Origin: Eucalyptus grandis
Lineage: Eukaryota > Streptophyta > Magnoliopsida > Myrtales > Myrtaceae
DNA: 64,000 bases
NCBI RefSeq assembly: GCF_016545825.1
Contig: NC_052622.1
Span: 41,997,263 to 42,061,262 of the forward strand
Direction: 5' to 3'
Of this stretch, positions 33,512 to 45,300 are shown piece after piece; position 1 is the stretch's first letter, and every line of letters begins with the position of its first letter. A program made the translations under genes and the position numbers. Below the pieces are notes generated by a model, which was not told the origin of the DNA, made no database searches, and saw only the letters and a program-made list of their open reading frames with translations.

Positions 33512-34470
33512 ATAAGCATTTTTGTACACTTTTTAAGTAAATCTTTTTATATTGGGTCTTTATACTTTTTAAAGACCCTTCACTGCTTCGGCAGATTACA
33601 AGTTCTTTGGAAGGAAAAATCTAGTGGAAATTTCCAAATATTATGCAAAGAATGCAATCGACCAGTGAATTTTTCGATTTGATCCAATCAATTTCTAAAT
33701 ATTTTATAAAGGGAAAGTTCGACAAGATCCTTCCACTGGAAATTTGCATTTGTTATTATAAAAAAATTGCTTAAGTGCACTCAAGACGTATCAAATTATT
33801 AATAATCAAAAGAATCTTCCGATGCCTTTTTTCAGTAGAAAATTCAAGACTCAACTAAACTATCAAAAGATTTAGAGTCCCATTGCATTTTTTTTTCCCA
33901 AATGCATTCCGTACCTCATGCCGTATCAAATTCGAGTATTCTTTAATAAATGTCGCAAGAGGAGAGAATAAGGAAGGTGGATAACTCGCGCATATAATGT
34001 AGCTGCGGGAAGGGGGACATTAGGATAAACACCGCCGGTTGTACCGGCTGTTTTTGGCCTTTCTTCTTTTCTTTTTCTTAGTGGTTTCGTATGTAAAGAG
34101 AGATACTTCGTTCCTTGTTTGACGAGTACAAAGTCTCTTCCAATCCAAATCACCAAAAAAAGTTGAAAATAAAAATGAGAGTTGCGAGCCTAATGTTTGA
34201 TATGGTAGACAGAGGCGATGTTCATTAGATAGGCAGTCTATCGGGATAACAGCCTAACCCGGGGGGGTGACATGCTACAATTACGCTAATCCCGATTTGA
34301 GTTTATAGTTGGGATGCGTTTATTTAATGAAAATTAAATAATTTGGAAAATGTTTTTCTAATAATAATTGCTTATTTAACTTACAAGAATGAATGAAAAA
34401 CATTTTTATTTTCCACGAAAATATTTAGATATAAATTGTCGTCCATGATAAAAATACTTTTAATTGACAA
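33512..34470 (+). repeat. Upstream block A, copy 3, right part
   Basis: Continues block A after the GC-rich elements, with cactgcttcggc and the promoter-proximal gataaacaccgccggtt and ttttggcctttcttctttt segments (34027-34077). No kinase leader follows; the sequence diverges after about 34470. It most resembles 19286-19680. Confidence 0.7.
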
Positions 34471-37400
34471 CTTATTTCAAGAATAGAAATGATCATTTTT
34501 TTTTTCCTTTGTTGTTGTTTGGTAGTGTAGGTTTTGCCTGCCTTTTCCTTGTTCGCTGCCTTTTGTGCTGCCTTTTTGCATTCGGCTCCCTTCCACTCAA
34601 GTTTGACTTGTTGTCTTCTTAAGTGCAAGTTTTATGGAGCAAAATCTTGTGTGTATTGTTGGTTAAGCTCAATATATTATTACCTTCTAAAAAAAAAAGT
34701 TTAGGAAGATATTCCCAAATTATTCTTTTTTTGAGAAACAAATGAAATATTCATGAGCCTTAAAACTTATTATGGGCCGGCTTCCCCTTTGCATAAGGTT
34801 ACGTGCATCAGTTTGGCTCATATTGTGCGGTGCGATGGATTATGAGTCCAATTTAACCACTCTAAGAACACTCGACTAACGCACTATAAAATCTACGAGC
34901 AAATTTGTGCGTTTTAGTAGCGTGCGTTCTTCCATTTATGGGAAATTAGTATACATATTTCAGCATAAATTATTCGCAAAATTGTATCGTATTCCAAATA
35001 AATCTCCCTCTCTGGAATAAAACAGAGGCAGAATTCTTAGTTCAAATGATGTGTTAATGTAAAATATAAGACTTGATAACAGTTAGGAAATTGTTAATTT
35101 TTGTTATTATATGACATAGGGAGAATTTATATGTAATCAATGACACTATTGTAAATTTGAGAGAAAAATAATAAAAATCTTTTAAGGAAATACTCGATAG
35201 GAAGAGTTGAAAAAAATGTAAGAATTTTCAATAATTGCTAATCTGCAACATCAAAACTCATTAAAACTAATTTCTTTTCCTTTTTTGTTGAACAAACTCG
35301 TGTTATTCAATGAGGCAAAGTACAAATTTTGGTCGAAAGCAAAAATCAGTAGAGGGTGCCAAAAAGAAGTCCTTGAAAGGAGAGTGATCAATCCATTCCA
35401 ATCTAGAGTTTTGGGATAATTCCATTAAAAATTATAAATTTCGTACTCCATGGCGCATTTATTTAAACTAACTAATAGATGGTAGATTTGCATCAGAGGT
35501 ATAGATTTGGTATCTTTTGTGACACGAAAAATTAATTTAGGGTAAATGTGTCATAGAATGCTAATTTAGAATTTTTGTGAGACAAAAGCTAATTTGGGAT
35601 AAATGTGTCATGAGAGCATCAATTTGGAATTTTAATAGTATTAACATAGTTATTTTTAGAGACAGTTCCTTAAGGAAGAATTCGGTCTAATATATTTAAA
35701 TAAATAGCAAAGTCATCCGAAGAAAATTTCTTCCTTGCATTTGGGTCCACCAATTTGAGTTCAATATTTTCTCTAGACAACCATCCTTTCATCAATTTGA
35801 GGTGATAGTGCATTGCATGCTTCAAGACGTCTTGATTCCCTGCTTTGAATGAGTTTAGATTTAGGATTGTAGGTATTAGAGTAACAAAGTATAACTTTGA
35901 AAAGATAAACGTAAATGAAAAGCAAGCCTTGGGAGCAAAACATATTTTCACTATACAAAACAAGGCATGAAATCCTCAATCTCGGAACCTTGTAACTCGA
36001 TTACAAAGCTTTGGTTCTAGCAAGTAGTGTCACAACCCATCAAGAATTGAACCATGGTTGCTAAGATGAACAAATAACAACATAACCACAAAACCAAGGA
36101 GACATTGTGAAATCACAAACGAAGATTGCCACTATAGCTAAGAAAAAAGAGAGCAAGATTTGCAATTACTAACACAAATTTCCACAAAAAAAATAAAAAT
36201 AAATTTCATGCTCATTATGAACAGAGAATTCTTACTTGGGAAGAGAGGCGAGAGTGAGGGCGGGTGTGAGAAAATGACACATGAAGAAGAGAGCTCGAGG
36301 GTGGCGAGCGTGACGGAACATGGTGTGAGGAAGAGAGCTCAAAGGCGGCGAGCATGAGGGAATGTGGCTTGAGGCACAAAAGAGGGGGAGTCGTGAGGCA
36401 CGACAGAGGTGAGTGAAGAGAGGATAGCGTTTTTAGGGTTTTTAGTTCATGAAAGGGCAAATATGAAATTACGTCTAATAAATGAGGGTGGGGCGGGAAG
36501 CTAACATATTTTCATTAAACCAACGAACTAGCGTTTCGAAAATGTTACCTCTCTATGTACTTGTAATTCTCTAGTCACTTGAAGGCCTTTGCATATGCTT
36601 AAGAGACTTCAGAGCCCTAATGTCCATTCCAAATACTAAAGCAAATAGAGAAACTTGGGCTTAGGCTTTGCATTGAAATGCTCCAAGTCTTGATGATGGG
36701 ACTTTGGGGCTGGATTGGGCGTGGATTCAGAAGAGCCAGGCTCGTGAAAGTTCATCACATCAAAAACCCTAAAGAAATACAGATCCTGCACGAAAGTTAC
36801 AGGCCCAGATAAAAAAGTTTTTGTATTTGGTCCAAACCCGCTTGATGGCAGAAGATTTATCCAAACCCAGTCAAATAATGAGTCGTCAATTGGCATCGGT
36901 CATGGCGAGTCACCTCCACTTGTTCTGGTTTTAGGTCAATCATCGCGGAGAGGGCCCTGAGTCCGTCGTGGATGTAGATCACAAATCAGTCGAATCTTCT
37001 CTGTTCTCGACTTTATTTGTTGCTTTGGCAAAAGGTAATGGAACTTTTGACCAATTCCGTGCATGTGGATTGATTGAAAATGCTCGACTTCATTTGTTAC
37101 GTCTTCCTCGGGAGTCCCGAGGGCGGTCCACTTTCTCCCCATCGTGGGGAGCACCGGAACCACCGTTCTTTCCTTTTTAATTCTTTAATCCGAGCTCTGT
37201 CAAAAGAGGGAAAAGAACTTCCATTTTACCTCTGCTTTCTGCCTCTGTCTCGGTATCTCTCTCCCCACCTTATCTTGTCCCCATAGCCTCATGAATCACG
37301 ATAACTTTTTCATCTTCTAATCTCCACCCGCGAAATGCGTGCAATGAGTCGTGCTCGGCCCGGAGCAACGATCGTGAAGTCGGAAGTGCCCGCCCGCATC

Positions 37401-37600
37401 GATGTTGGAGCAGCTTTGTAACTGTGGTGCCGCCGAGAAACGGCGTTAAGGCGCTGAGCTAGAGTGGAAAATTGAATTTAGGGTTTCCTGGTGATTGAGC
37501 ATAGCAAAGTGTTAGGAGCATTTTGGAGAAGAAAGTAACAGTTTGATTTAAAAAAAAGAAAAAAAAAGAAGTCACGTGGTTGTTTCTTATGAGATGGAAT
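34471..37600. other. Gene-poor interval between two A blocks
   Basis: No supported gene. The segment 34500-34696 ends in an A run after a low-complexity 3' untranslated-like sequence and may be the tail of a truncated non-LTR element, at low confidence. The minus strand at 35670-35860 has an open stretch (HAMHYHLKLMKGWL ... AIYLNILDRILP) preceded by a plausible splice acceptor, which I cannot identify. The interval 36210-36460 is purine-rich and tandem-like (gtggcgagcgtg). Between 36880 and 37340 the base composition rises in GC but no domain is recognised. Confidence 0.4.
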
Positions 37601-39149
37601 GTGGTACCTAATTACAAAAATAGGGTGTTAAGATTGGATTAATTTAGGAGGTTATGTAACATAGCTCACCCTCTTTATTGAGAAAAAAAATTCATATGGA
37701 TCTTTGCTACTTTCATAAGAATAACTTACACAATTATCGACAAAATAATAATTGACGTTAATAAATTAGAGAATTCGATTAATCAATCTTAAAAAACGCA
37801 ATAAAATTAAATGCTAAGTAACATGATGAAGAAAGTAACATAGTTAATTTTTTAGCAGAAAAAAATGATGAGCTGATTTCTACTTTTTTTAATAAAACAA
37901 TAGGTAGAGAGAGGCGATCGCCGGGTGGCTCCTCCACCGATTGTAATGTGTATTGTATGGGTGCTATATTCATGAATGGCGAAGGCGAGGATACATATTT
38001 GAACATTAACTTGTATTTGATATAAGCAAACTTTATTTCGATTTATGGCCATTTTAATGAATATCCTGGACACTTGTTAAATATTTTTATTGAGGGGATT
38101 TTGACATCAATGTATAGTTGGGAATATTACAATGACAATCAATGTATTAGGAATTGCAATATTTTCTTATTTAGTCGCTTAATGAGTGTTTTCGAGAGAC
38201 TTTTTAAGTGAATATTATTTATCTCGGGTCTTTATACTTTTTTAGGACACTTCAATGCTTTGGCTTGGATTAATAAGTTCTTTCGAAGGGAAAACCTAGT
38301 GGATTTTTCCAAGTATTATGCAAAAAAAGCAATCGACCAATACACTTTCGGTTTGGTATGATCAATTTCCAAATCTTGTATAAAGAGAAAAATATAATGT
38401 AATCCCTCCATCGTAAATTTGCCATTGTTTCTGTAAAAAACTGTTTAAGTGAGCGTATGTTGAATCAAATAAGGTATAGCTGAAAAAAATCTCTGATACT
38501 CTTTCCAATTAAAAAAATTTCAAGATTCAACTAATCCTCGATTTTGAGCGTGATTGCATCTCGTCTTCCGTCCTCATATTGTATCAATTTCGAGTACAAG
38601 AGAAAAGAAGAAGAAAGATAGGCAGATGCATCATTGCATCACGCATATGCAAGTGTGCAAAGGGAATATTAGGATAAACACCACCGGTCGGACCGGTTGC
38701 TTTCGGCTTTTCTTCTTTTCTTTCTTACTTTTGTTGCATTTGGGCAACGACGCGGACTTCATTTGTTGTTTGACGAGTTGCAAGTCTCTTCTTCCATCCC
38801 AAATCACTCCCAAAAAAAAAAAGTTAAAAAAAAAAAAATTAAAGAAAGAGTTGCGAGTCTCTTCTTGCTTTTTGATATGGTGGAAAGAAGTGATACGGAG
38901 TAGATAATTATTTAATGGGATAACGATGGGGGGAAAGGCACCCTGTAATCATGCTTTGAATGATTTAGGCAATTCACATGCTATTCATCGAAAGACGTCA
39001 CTGCATCCCATTCAAATTATTGACTGGTTCCTGTGCAATTTTCCTATTTTGCTTTCATGTTTTGACTCAAAGTTGACTGCTTCTTTCGTCCTCTCTTCCT
39101 CTCTTCCATTTCTCAATCATCTCTCTGCTCAAGAGTTTCATTGCACGCC
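37600..39149 (+). repeat. Upstream block A, copy 4
   Basis: A complete-looking block A copy, from taacatagctcaccctcttt (about 37655) to the leader start codon. It contains the clearest palindrome, accggtcggaccggt, at 38683-38697. Confidence 0.75.
38683..38697. promoter_or_regulatory. Conserved palindrome in block A
   Basis: The 15-mer accggtcggaccggt is a perfect palindrome around one central base, about 450 bp upstream of the kinase start codon. It recurs at 60722-60736 (identical) and 25123-25137 (one change), and in damaged form near 34030-34050 and 52188-52203. It sits inside a conserved module: gggaa-attaggataaacacc before it and cttttggcctttcttctt after it. A transcription factor site is inference from conservation and position. 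Confidence 0.5.
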
Positions 39150-39206
39150 ATGGTTTCAATCTTTAGTCTCCCTTTTTTCTTCCTTTCCATATCCTTCATT
39201 TTACCA
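39150..39206 (+). pseudogene. Kinase relic: signal peptide fused to 3' flank
   Basis: The ATG at 39150 encodes MVSIFSLPFFFLSISFIL, homologous to the leader of the intact gene, and then runs straight into sequence that lies about 300 bp downstream of the kinase stop in the other copies (ccatgccatgga...). The whole lectin, EGF/PAN, membrane and kinase coding region, about 2.5 kb plus the near 3' flank, has been deleted. The junction at about 39205 shows only a few bases of shared sequence. Confidence 0.85.
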
Positions 39207-39980
39207 TGCCATGGACCCAAATCCGATTTGCATTTTGGTTCTAACAGGTTACATTCTTCGGATTTAATGACTCCACCTTCCATGTCTTCCTCATTTCAAG
39301 GTTAATGGGCTATTTTTTAGTTCATTCTGCGATCACATGATTAGAACCGAAAAACATAATAGGAGCATTTCTTCATTGGTAAGTTTGAATTTTTCCTAGT
39401 AAGTCCTAATGTATCCTAAGTTTAATAATCTTTACTTCCAGCTTCTTAACAATCTGTTACGGTTGTTTTGAGGCATATGTTTGCAAAAAAATAAAGAATT
39501 GAGATGTCTGGACATTCAAGACTCAACTTTGTGATCTTTAGATAACACTGATCATTCTCGGCTTTTCCACTGTCTTTAATCATCATGATCCAAGCATGTT
39601 GATCCATCGAATTTAACCAGGGATAAAAAGCTCATTCAGGTCTTATTTCGTCCTAGAACTGCTCACACAATTAAGGAAAGTTCGAAGCGATCTGATGTGC
39701 CCCCACCCCCCCCCCCCCCGGTCCCACCATGCCATGGCACCTCTTGATTGGGCCTGACCGCAGTAGGTCAAGAGACCAGAACCCACGTGGAGCTCACCCA
39801 TGGACCGAGCTACTTGTAACCTCTCGGAGAGTCCTCCCTCTTCCCGGCACAAACTCAGTAGCGACGAACTATTTCTTCTTCTTCCAATTCCTCTGCTTTA
39901 TGGCCTTCGCCTTCTCCTCTCCTTGAGGTCTCCAAATCGGAATTGCCATAGTTAGTTATCTATCACCTATCGTGGATAGA
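39207..39980. other. Spacer between kinase relic and exon B, copy 3
   Basis: Homologous to 7330-8095, with kinase 3' flank then exon B promoter (ccatggcacctcttgattgg near 39730). A C homopolymer of about 15 bases with interruptions lies at 39701-39720. No gene is seen. The leader is cut at 39985 by the copia element. Confidence 0.6.
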
Positions 39981-39985
39981 AACAC

Positions 39986-40656
39986 TGTTGGGATATAATA
40001 CACAGAAACAATAGGATCTTGCAATTTATGTCAACACGAAATCACTAAAAAAATAAACGAGAAAAATAAGGACATCAGAAATTTACGTGGTTCAGTCCGA
40101 GATCGGTACTTACGTCCACAGGGAGAGTCGGCAGCAAATAATCCACTAAAATCGGAGTATTAAAGTTTACAATCGCTCAAACGCTAAAGTGTTTTCCACA
40201 CCTGGATTTAACTAAAAATCCTAAGTGTTTATAAATAAACAACTCACTTGGGTATAAACTCACGGCACAAAATTACTACACATTCAAGCTCGAATGAAAT
40301 GCTCTACGTACGTCAAACAAGAACATTGTCTATATTTTTCTTCACGTACGTATCCTCTTTGTAGGGCTTCTACAAGCGGCGCGAACGTTAAAAAAAAAAC
40401 TTCTCTGACGTGTGGCTCCTCTTTTTATATTGATGAATGAAACCTTGCCCTTTTTATATTCTGTGGACGTGTGTGCCCATGGTCAAACTTTTGACCTTGG
40501 GCCCCACCAATTGCAATCTTCACGTGCAAAGCGAATTCGCGTGAGGGCTTCTTTCTTCGATGGGCATATGACGTGCGTAAATAAAAGAAAATCTTTCCTT
40601 TTTCTTTTATTTCCCATTTTAGTAATTCTTCGTGAAACTCGAGACATAATTTAACA
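39986..40656 (-). repeat. 3' LTR of the copia element
   Basis: Starts tgttgggatata and ends taatttaaca on the plus strand. It lacks a 24-bp segment near its end that the other LTR has (gtccagtgaatttcg region at about 48474-48499), which explains most of the length difference (671 against 695 bp). Confidence 0.92.
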
Positions 40657-40736
40657 ATTCTCCACCTTGGTTCGATGTTTGAAGTTAAGTTATAGTGCTC
40701 ATCATCCATACTGCTATCCCAACGCCTCGACGGACA

Positions 40737-40869
40737 CTCACTCTCCACAAATGTCAATAGAGCTCAAGCAGAGCTTAAGCTTCCCTAAAGGAACAAACTT
40801 AATCATCATGTCTGTCGGGTTATATACTATAGGAATCTTTTTGATAGTAACATTACCCTTAGCTAAGAC
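40737..40869 (-). pseudogene. Copia RNase H, C-terminal part
   Basis: The minus strand encodes RDVLAKGNVTIKKIP and then NPTDMMIKFVPLGKLKLC, the usual end of a copia polyprotein, up to a stop near 40738. It is separated from the rest of RNase H by the hAT insertion and rejoins it across the 8-bp target duplication. Confidence 0.88.
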
Positions 40870-42307
40870 ATCTCGGATATGGGTGAGCGTGGTTCCGAGT
40901 AGAATCGGGAACCGGAACCAAACCGGACGAGGGTCCGGTTCGGTTCTCGATTCTAAAGAGGTAGGTTCCGGTTCCCGGTTCCTTTTTTCGGGAACTGGCG
41001 GTTCTCGGTTCCGGTTCCGGTTCCCATCGGAACCGGAACCGGAACTAAACCAAAACAAGGTAGGGTTCCTAAAAAGTAAAAACCCTCGACCCCAAATCAC
41101 TTTTTATCTCAGTTGTTCTCTCCCATTCTCTGCCTCTCCCCCGTTCCCAACGTTGCTTGCCCTCACCCTCGATGCCGCCGCTTGACGCCGCTCACCCTTG
41201 ACATCGCTGCCGCCGGACGTCGCTCGCCCCACCCTTGCCTCCCTCGACACCGTCGCCCCCCGCTCGCCTTGACGCTCAGCCACTCGTTGCCGCAGCGGGA
41301 GGCCGCTCGCCCTCGACTCCACCACCGACGCCGCTCATCCCCCTGGTGGACGTCACTCGCCGCCGCCCAGCTGTCTTTGATGTCGCTCGCCGCTCGCTTA
41401 GCCACCCCGATGCCGCTTGTCGCCCCCGAAGCCACTTGCCTAGTCGCCCCCAATGCCACCCACCTATAGATCATCTCAACGCCGATTCGCAATGTTGGTG
41501 AGTGCTCGATTTCTCTTGCTCTATCTCTGTTGTTTCTGGTTTCGCCTGATGCATTTGCTTTCTCTTGCTCTCTCTCTGTTGTTCTGGTTTCGCCCGATGC
41601 ATTTGCTTTTTCCAAGCATTCCGATTTGCAAGCAAGCCTATGTTTTTTTTTTTTTTTTGGTAAAGAGCAAGCCTATGTTCAATCTTTTTGTTTCCTGAAA
41701 AAAATCAATTTCCTCAAAATTAGTCTCGATTATGCTCTCGATCCAATCCTCCATGTAACTTGTAACATGATTTTCGTTCATGGCACTTGTAATCTCTGAG
41801 ATTGAGTATGTTAATGTTCTGCTTTCCCCCTGAATATGCAAGTCTCATGGGATAATGCAGAAAGGAAAAATGGGTCGGTCCCAAATCTATCATGACGTCA
41901 AATTATGTATTAGAGGTGCGGTTAGTTTCACCGAGATTTTGCAGTCTGCATAACGAGAATACTTTTTAGAATATACTAACCTTGACGCACCTTATCATTG
42001 CATCATCAAAGTTTATAAACACGTGATATCATTATCGAACGATTAATGTAATGAAAGTTCATCTGTTCATCATGCTCCTCCACGTTCTGTACCTAAGGAC
42101 GATCAAGGTCAGCAACATAACTCCAAATATTTTGGACCGAGACATTATGCATGAAAGCAGTTTCGACCTTGTTCCTTCTTCGAAAATCGCATGGGTACCA
42201 GCTAGTTTATCAGAGCATGGAGCTGTTCCATCTATTTCGTTTGGTGATTTTTTTGTCGCATTATATGTCTTGCTAAACTCTTGAGGACCTGAATTGTATT
42301 GTTTCAG

Positions 42308-42442
42308 CAAGCGCTACGCAGCATAAGATACGTGGTGTAAAGGATCTTCGAGTAGTTTCTGATAGTGGGAGCACTTACATTGAATTTCGGGGAAGGAAAA
42401 GCCCAACTTCAGTTGCTGCCCGAGGCTTATCTCATTGTCACG
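42308..42442 (+). other. Candidate captured exon of unknown gene in the hAT
   Basis: A 135-bp segment flanked by tttcag and gtaagc has one fully open frame (KIRGVKDLRVV, then SDSGSTYIEFRG, then SVAARGLSH). The even amino acid mix and splice-like borders suggest a coding exon captured from a host gene. I do not recognise the protein. It could belong to the same gene as the exon at 43084 or to a different one. Confidence 0.45.
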
Positions 42443-43083
42443 GTAAGCTTTGTTTCTTTTTTCTTTTTAGCAAGTGAGTGCACCAGCGACTAACAAATTA
42501 AGGCTTGTATTTTTCCCCAGAGACACAGTATGAGGCTTACCTTCTGGCTTGTATTTTTTGTAATGTGTCTCCAAAAGGCCGAGTTGGTTATGGCGGTCTG
42601 TTCATTTTGTTCTTTTGTGGTAGTCAGGTGGTAGGTATATGCTTTAAATTATCTAAAAATCTGCATTAGTCAATAGATTTGCTTCAAGGTCAATAAATTA
42701 ATTCTTATATAGTATAAATAAGGTTGAAGGTGTTATGGGCATCAGTCAATAGATTGTTTTATTAGGTTGCTCTATAATTCTTATGGTCTACGAGTACTGT
42801 AATAAGGTTGAAGGTAGATTGGGCATAATAAAACTATATAATTGAATGTCTCTTGAATTTTCCACTTATTTTAAGGGTTATAGCCTGCTTGTTATTTGAG
42901 CTTGAACTTAACCAAATAATTATGATTTACTTCCTTTTTGCTGGTAATATAGTTTGAGGCATCTAAATCAGAGAATTTGAACATAGAGTTGTGAGAACCA
43001 GGTTCTAATTGTATCAATTAAATTTTATTTGTTATTAGTATATTTACATTTGTTGAATTTTTCCCCTTTTGCATTTACTGCAG

Positions 43084-43224
43084 GTGATTCCATGTGTTAA
43101 GCTGTCTCTAGTGATTCACCCCTCAACACACCATCGTATCATTAATAGGATTTGCTGGGCTTTTTGTGTTTATCTTGAAGCTGTTTTAGTGCTACCCCAA
43201 CTCCGTGTCATGCGGAACACAAAG
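43084..43224 (+). pseudogene. ERD2-like (KDEL receptor family) exon captured by the hAT
   Basis: The segment is bounded by ctgcag before it and aaag/gtactg after it, and encodes 47 residues in frame: CVKLSLVIHPSTHHRIIN, then RICWAFCVYLEAVLVLPQLR, then VMRNTK. I recognise this as the central part of plant ER lumen retention receptor-like (ERD2-like) proteins, where the pattern WAFCVYLEA-S-VLPQL is a membrane segment. Neighbouring exons of such a gene are not visible, so this is one exon carried off by the transposon. The match is from memory of the family, not from a search. Confidence 0.75.
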
Positions 43225-43945
43225 GTACTGCAATGTCCAAATCTTGTAATGGCTATATTCGTGGAACTTCTAGAGATAGTTTGATGCCTGAAGCCCTTCA
43301 TTCAGTTGATATCCTTCATTTTGCATGTTTAAGTAGCAATTTTGCAACCCTTTTTATTTCTTTTTGAAAAATTCGAATGATCGCTTTCCTTTTTCTTTTG
43401 CCACTCACTCCTTTACCCTGAATCTTTGGCTATTTCTTTTGTATATTCGTGTCAGCCAGGTCTGAGATTGCTCATTTGTGAACTACAATTTCTATCCATT
43501 TGCTCTCTATCCTGTAAAGTTGGTGTTCTGCAATCACTCTAATGCATACACATCACATCTAGTGTATTGGCTTATACTATGCTGACAGGAAATTCCCATG
43601 GGTTTTTTGCTGCATAGCTTTCTCAAATACTAGTCTTATGTAAATGTTGACAGCACATCTATTGACTTTTTTTTCTTCTCTGTTACTGAGTTTATACCAC
43701 TCTTTATAATTTTGGGGTACTCAACTGATAAAGGAAAGGAGGAAGAAATCAAAAAAAAGAAGAAAAAAGAACCATTGGAACACGGAATCGACCTCGGAAC
43801 TTGTGATAGGGTAGGTTCCAGGTTCTTGGTTTTGACGGGTAGGTTTCAGGTTCCAAAAAATGAGGAACCTGTACCCGAGGGTAGGTTCCAGGTTCCAGGC
43901 GGGAACCTGTAAGGAACCGGGGACCGCTCACCCTTAATCTCGGAT

Positions 43946-44460
43946 GAAGTGGTACCTGATGTTGTTACTTTTAGCTAAGACATCTTGGATGAAATGGTAC
44001 TTAATGTTGATATGCTTTGTTCGCTTGTGATAAACTGGATTATACGCCAAATATATGGCACCTTGGTTATCACAGTGTATATCCACACTTTCTGTTCTAA
44101 CCCAAAATCCGAGAGCAAATTTTGTAACCATATCGCCTTTTTTGCTAGAAAGGTTAGTACCATGTACTCTGTCTTAGTCGAAGACAATGCAATGTGATCC
44201 TGTAAGGACGCTTTCCAACTAACTGCATTATCCATTAGCGTAAATACATACCTTGCTAAAGACCTACAATCATCCAAGTTACCGGCGTGATTTGAATCCA
44301 CAAAACCAATGGTCTCACTGCCATTGTTGTCTTTCCGGTACACTATATCTACGTCTGTTGTCCCCTTCAAATATCTGAGGATCCACTTCATAGCTTCCTA
44401 ATGAGCTTTACCACACTCATAGCTTGTGAAATATCAGGCCCAGTGCACACCATAGCATAC
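43946..44460 (-). pseudogene. Copia RNase H, N-terminal part
   Basis: The minus strand encodes MKWILRYLKGTTDVD, GFVDSNHAGNLDD, then a degraded middle (AVSWKASLQDHIALSSTKTE) and KYHFIQDVLAKS. The block around YHFI-DVLAK is partly duplicated next to the hAT insertion. The order and motifs are those of copia RNase H. Frameshifts after about 44090 break it. Confidence 0.9.
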
Positions 44461-45300
44461 ATAATATTACCCACGACACTAGATTAAGGAACATGGGATA
44501 TATGCTCCTCCTCCTCCTAAGTTTACGGTGATAATTTTTTTGAAAGTTTAAAGTACTTTGCTAAAGGTGTACTTACAGATTTTGCCGACTGCATATTAAA
44601 ACGTGCAACAATCTTCTCAATATATTTCTTTTGAGATATACATAAAACTCCTGCAGTCTTGTCACGTAAAATCTCCATACCCAAAATTTCCTTTGCAGCA
44701 CCTAAATCTTTCATCTCAAATTTAACATTTAATCGCCTTTTCAGCACATTAATATCAAACATATTCTTAGCCGCTATCAGTATATCATCAACATATAAAA
44801 GTAGATAAATCAAATAACCATTCTCCAATCTCCTATAGTAAACACAGTTATCAATCTAACTTTTTGTGTAGTCTTAACTAGCTATGAAAGCATCAAAACA
44901 TTTATATCACTGCCTAGGAGACTGTTTTAGCCCATACAAAGATTTCTTTAACAAGCAAACATGATCTTCCTTATTTGGAATAACAAATTCCTCTGGTTGC
45001 CTCATGTAAATCTGCTCCTCCAACTCATCGTGAAGAAACGCAGTTTTTACATCTAACTCCTCTAACTCAAGATACTGCGAAGCAATTAAGGCAAGTAAAA
45101 CACGAATAGAAGTATATCTTACCACAGTTAGAGAACACCTCATTGTAGTCAATGCTTTCACGATGTATATATCCCTTTGTCACAAGTCTCGCCTTATACC
45201 TCGCTGCCTCAATACCGAGAATGCCTCTTTCCGTTTAAAGACCCATTTACTTCCGACAATCTTTTGACTCTTGGGTACTTTGACCAGCTCCCATGTTTGA
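44461..45300 (-). pseudogene. Copia reverse transcriptase
   Basis: The minus strand encodes the ALIASQYLELEELDVKTAFL stretch (45000-45110, catalytic block A), GLKQSPRQ (about 44910), and LLLYVDDILIAA (about 44770-44800, the YVDD active site), followed by KDLGAAKEILGMEI. Stops and frameshifts separate the segments, notably at 45161-45180 and 44830-44905. The catalytic residues survive, so loss of function is due to frame breaks. Confidence 0.92.

Larger units (their letters stand above)
40878..43936. mobile_element. hAT-type transposon (3.06 kb) nested in the copia element
   Basis: The ends are tatgggtgagcg on the left and, on the minus strand, taagggtgagcgg on the right. They are flanked by the 8-bp duplication ATCTCGGA (40870-40877 and 43937-43944), the hAT signature. 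Subterminal regions are packed with ggttccggttcc-type motifs (40900-41050) and a diverged counterpart (43780-43920), as hAT transposases like. No transposase is seen, so it is non-autonomous. The interior carries at least one host-type exon (43084-43224) and a second candidate (42308-42442). The segment 41110-41470 is a CCGCTCGCC-rich low-complexity stretch. Confidence 0.9.

Noticed and set aside
34425..34696. Possible truncated LINE tail ending in an A run
   Set aside because: Only a weakly non-LTR-like 3' end is visible. No reverse transcriptase sequence or target duplication could be read, so it is only mentioned within the interval description.
35670..35979. 97-codon minus-strand frame with a plausible splice acceptor
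   Set aside because: No recognisable family, no start context and no neighbouring exon, so it is noted but not called as a gene.
41113..41615. Overlapping Pro/Arg-rich frames in the hAT element
   Set aside because: Low-complexity CCGCTCGCC-type sequence near the hAT end produces frames on both strands. There is no domain or splice context.
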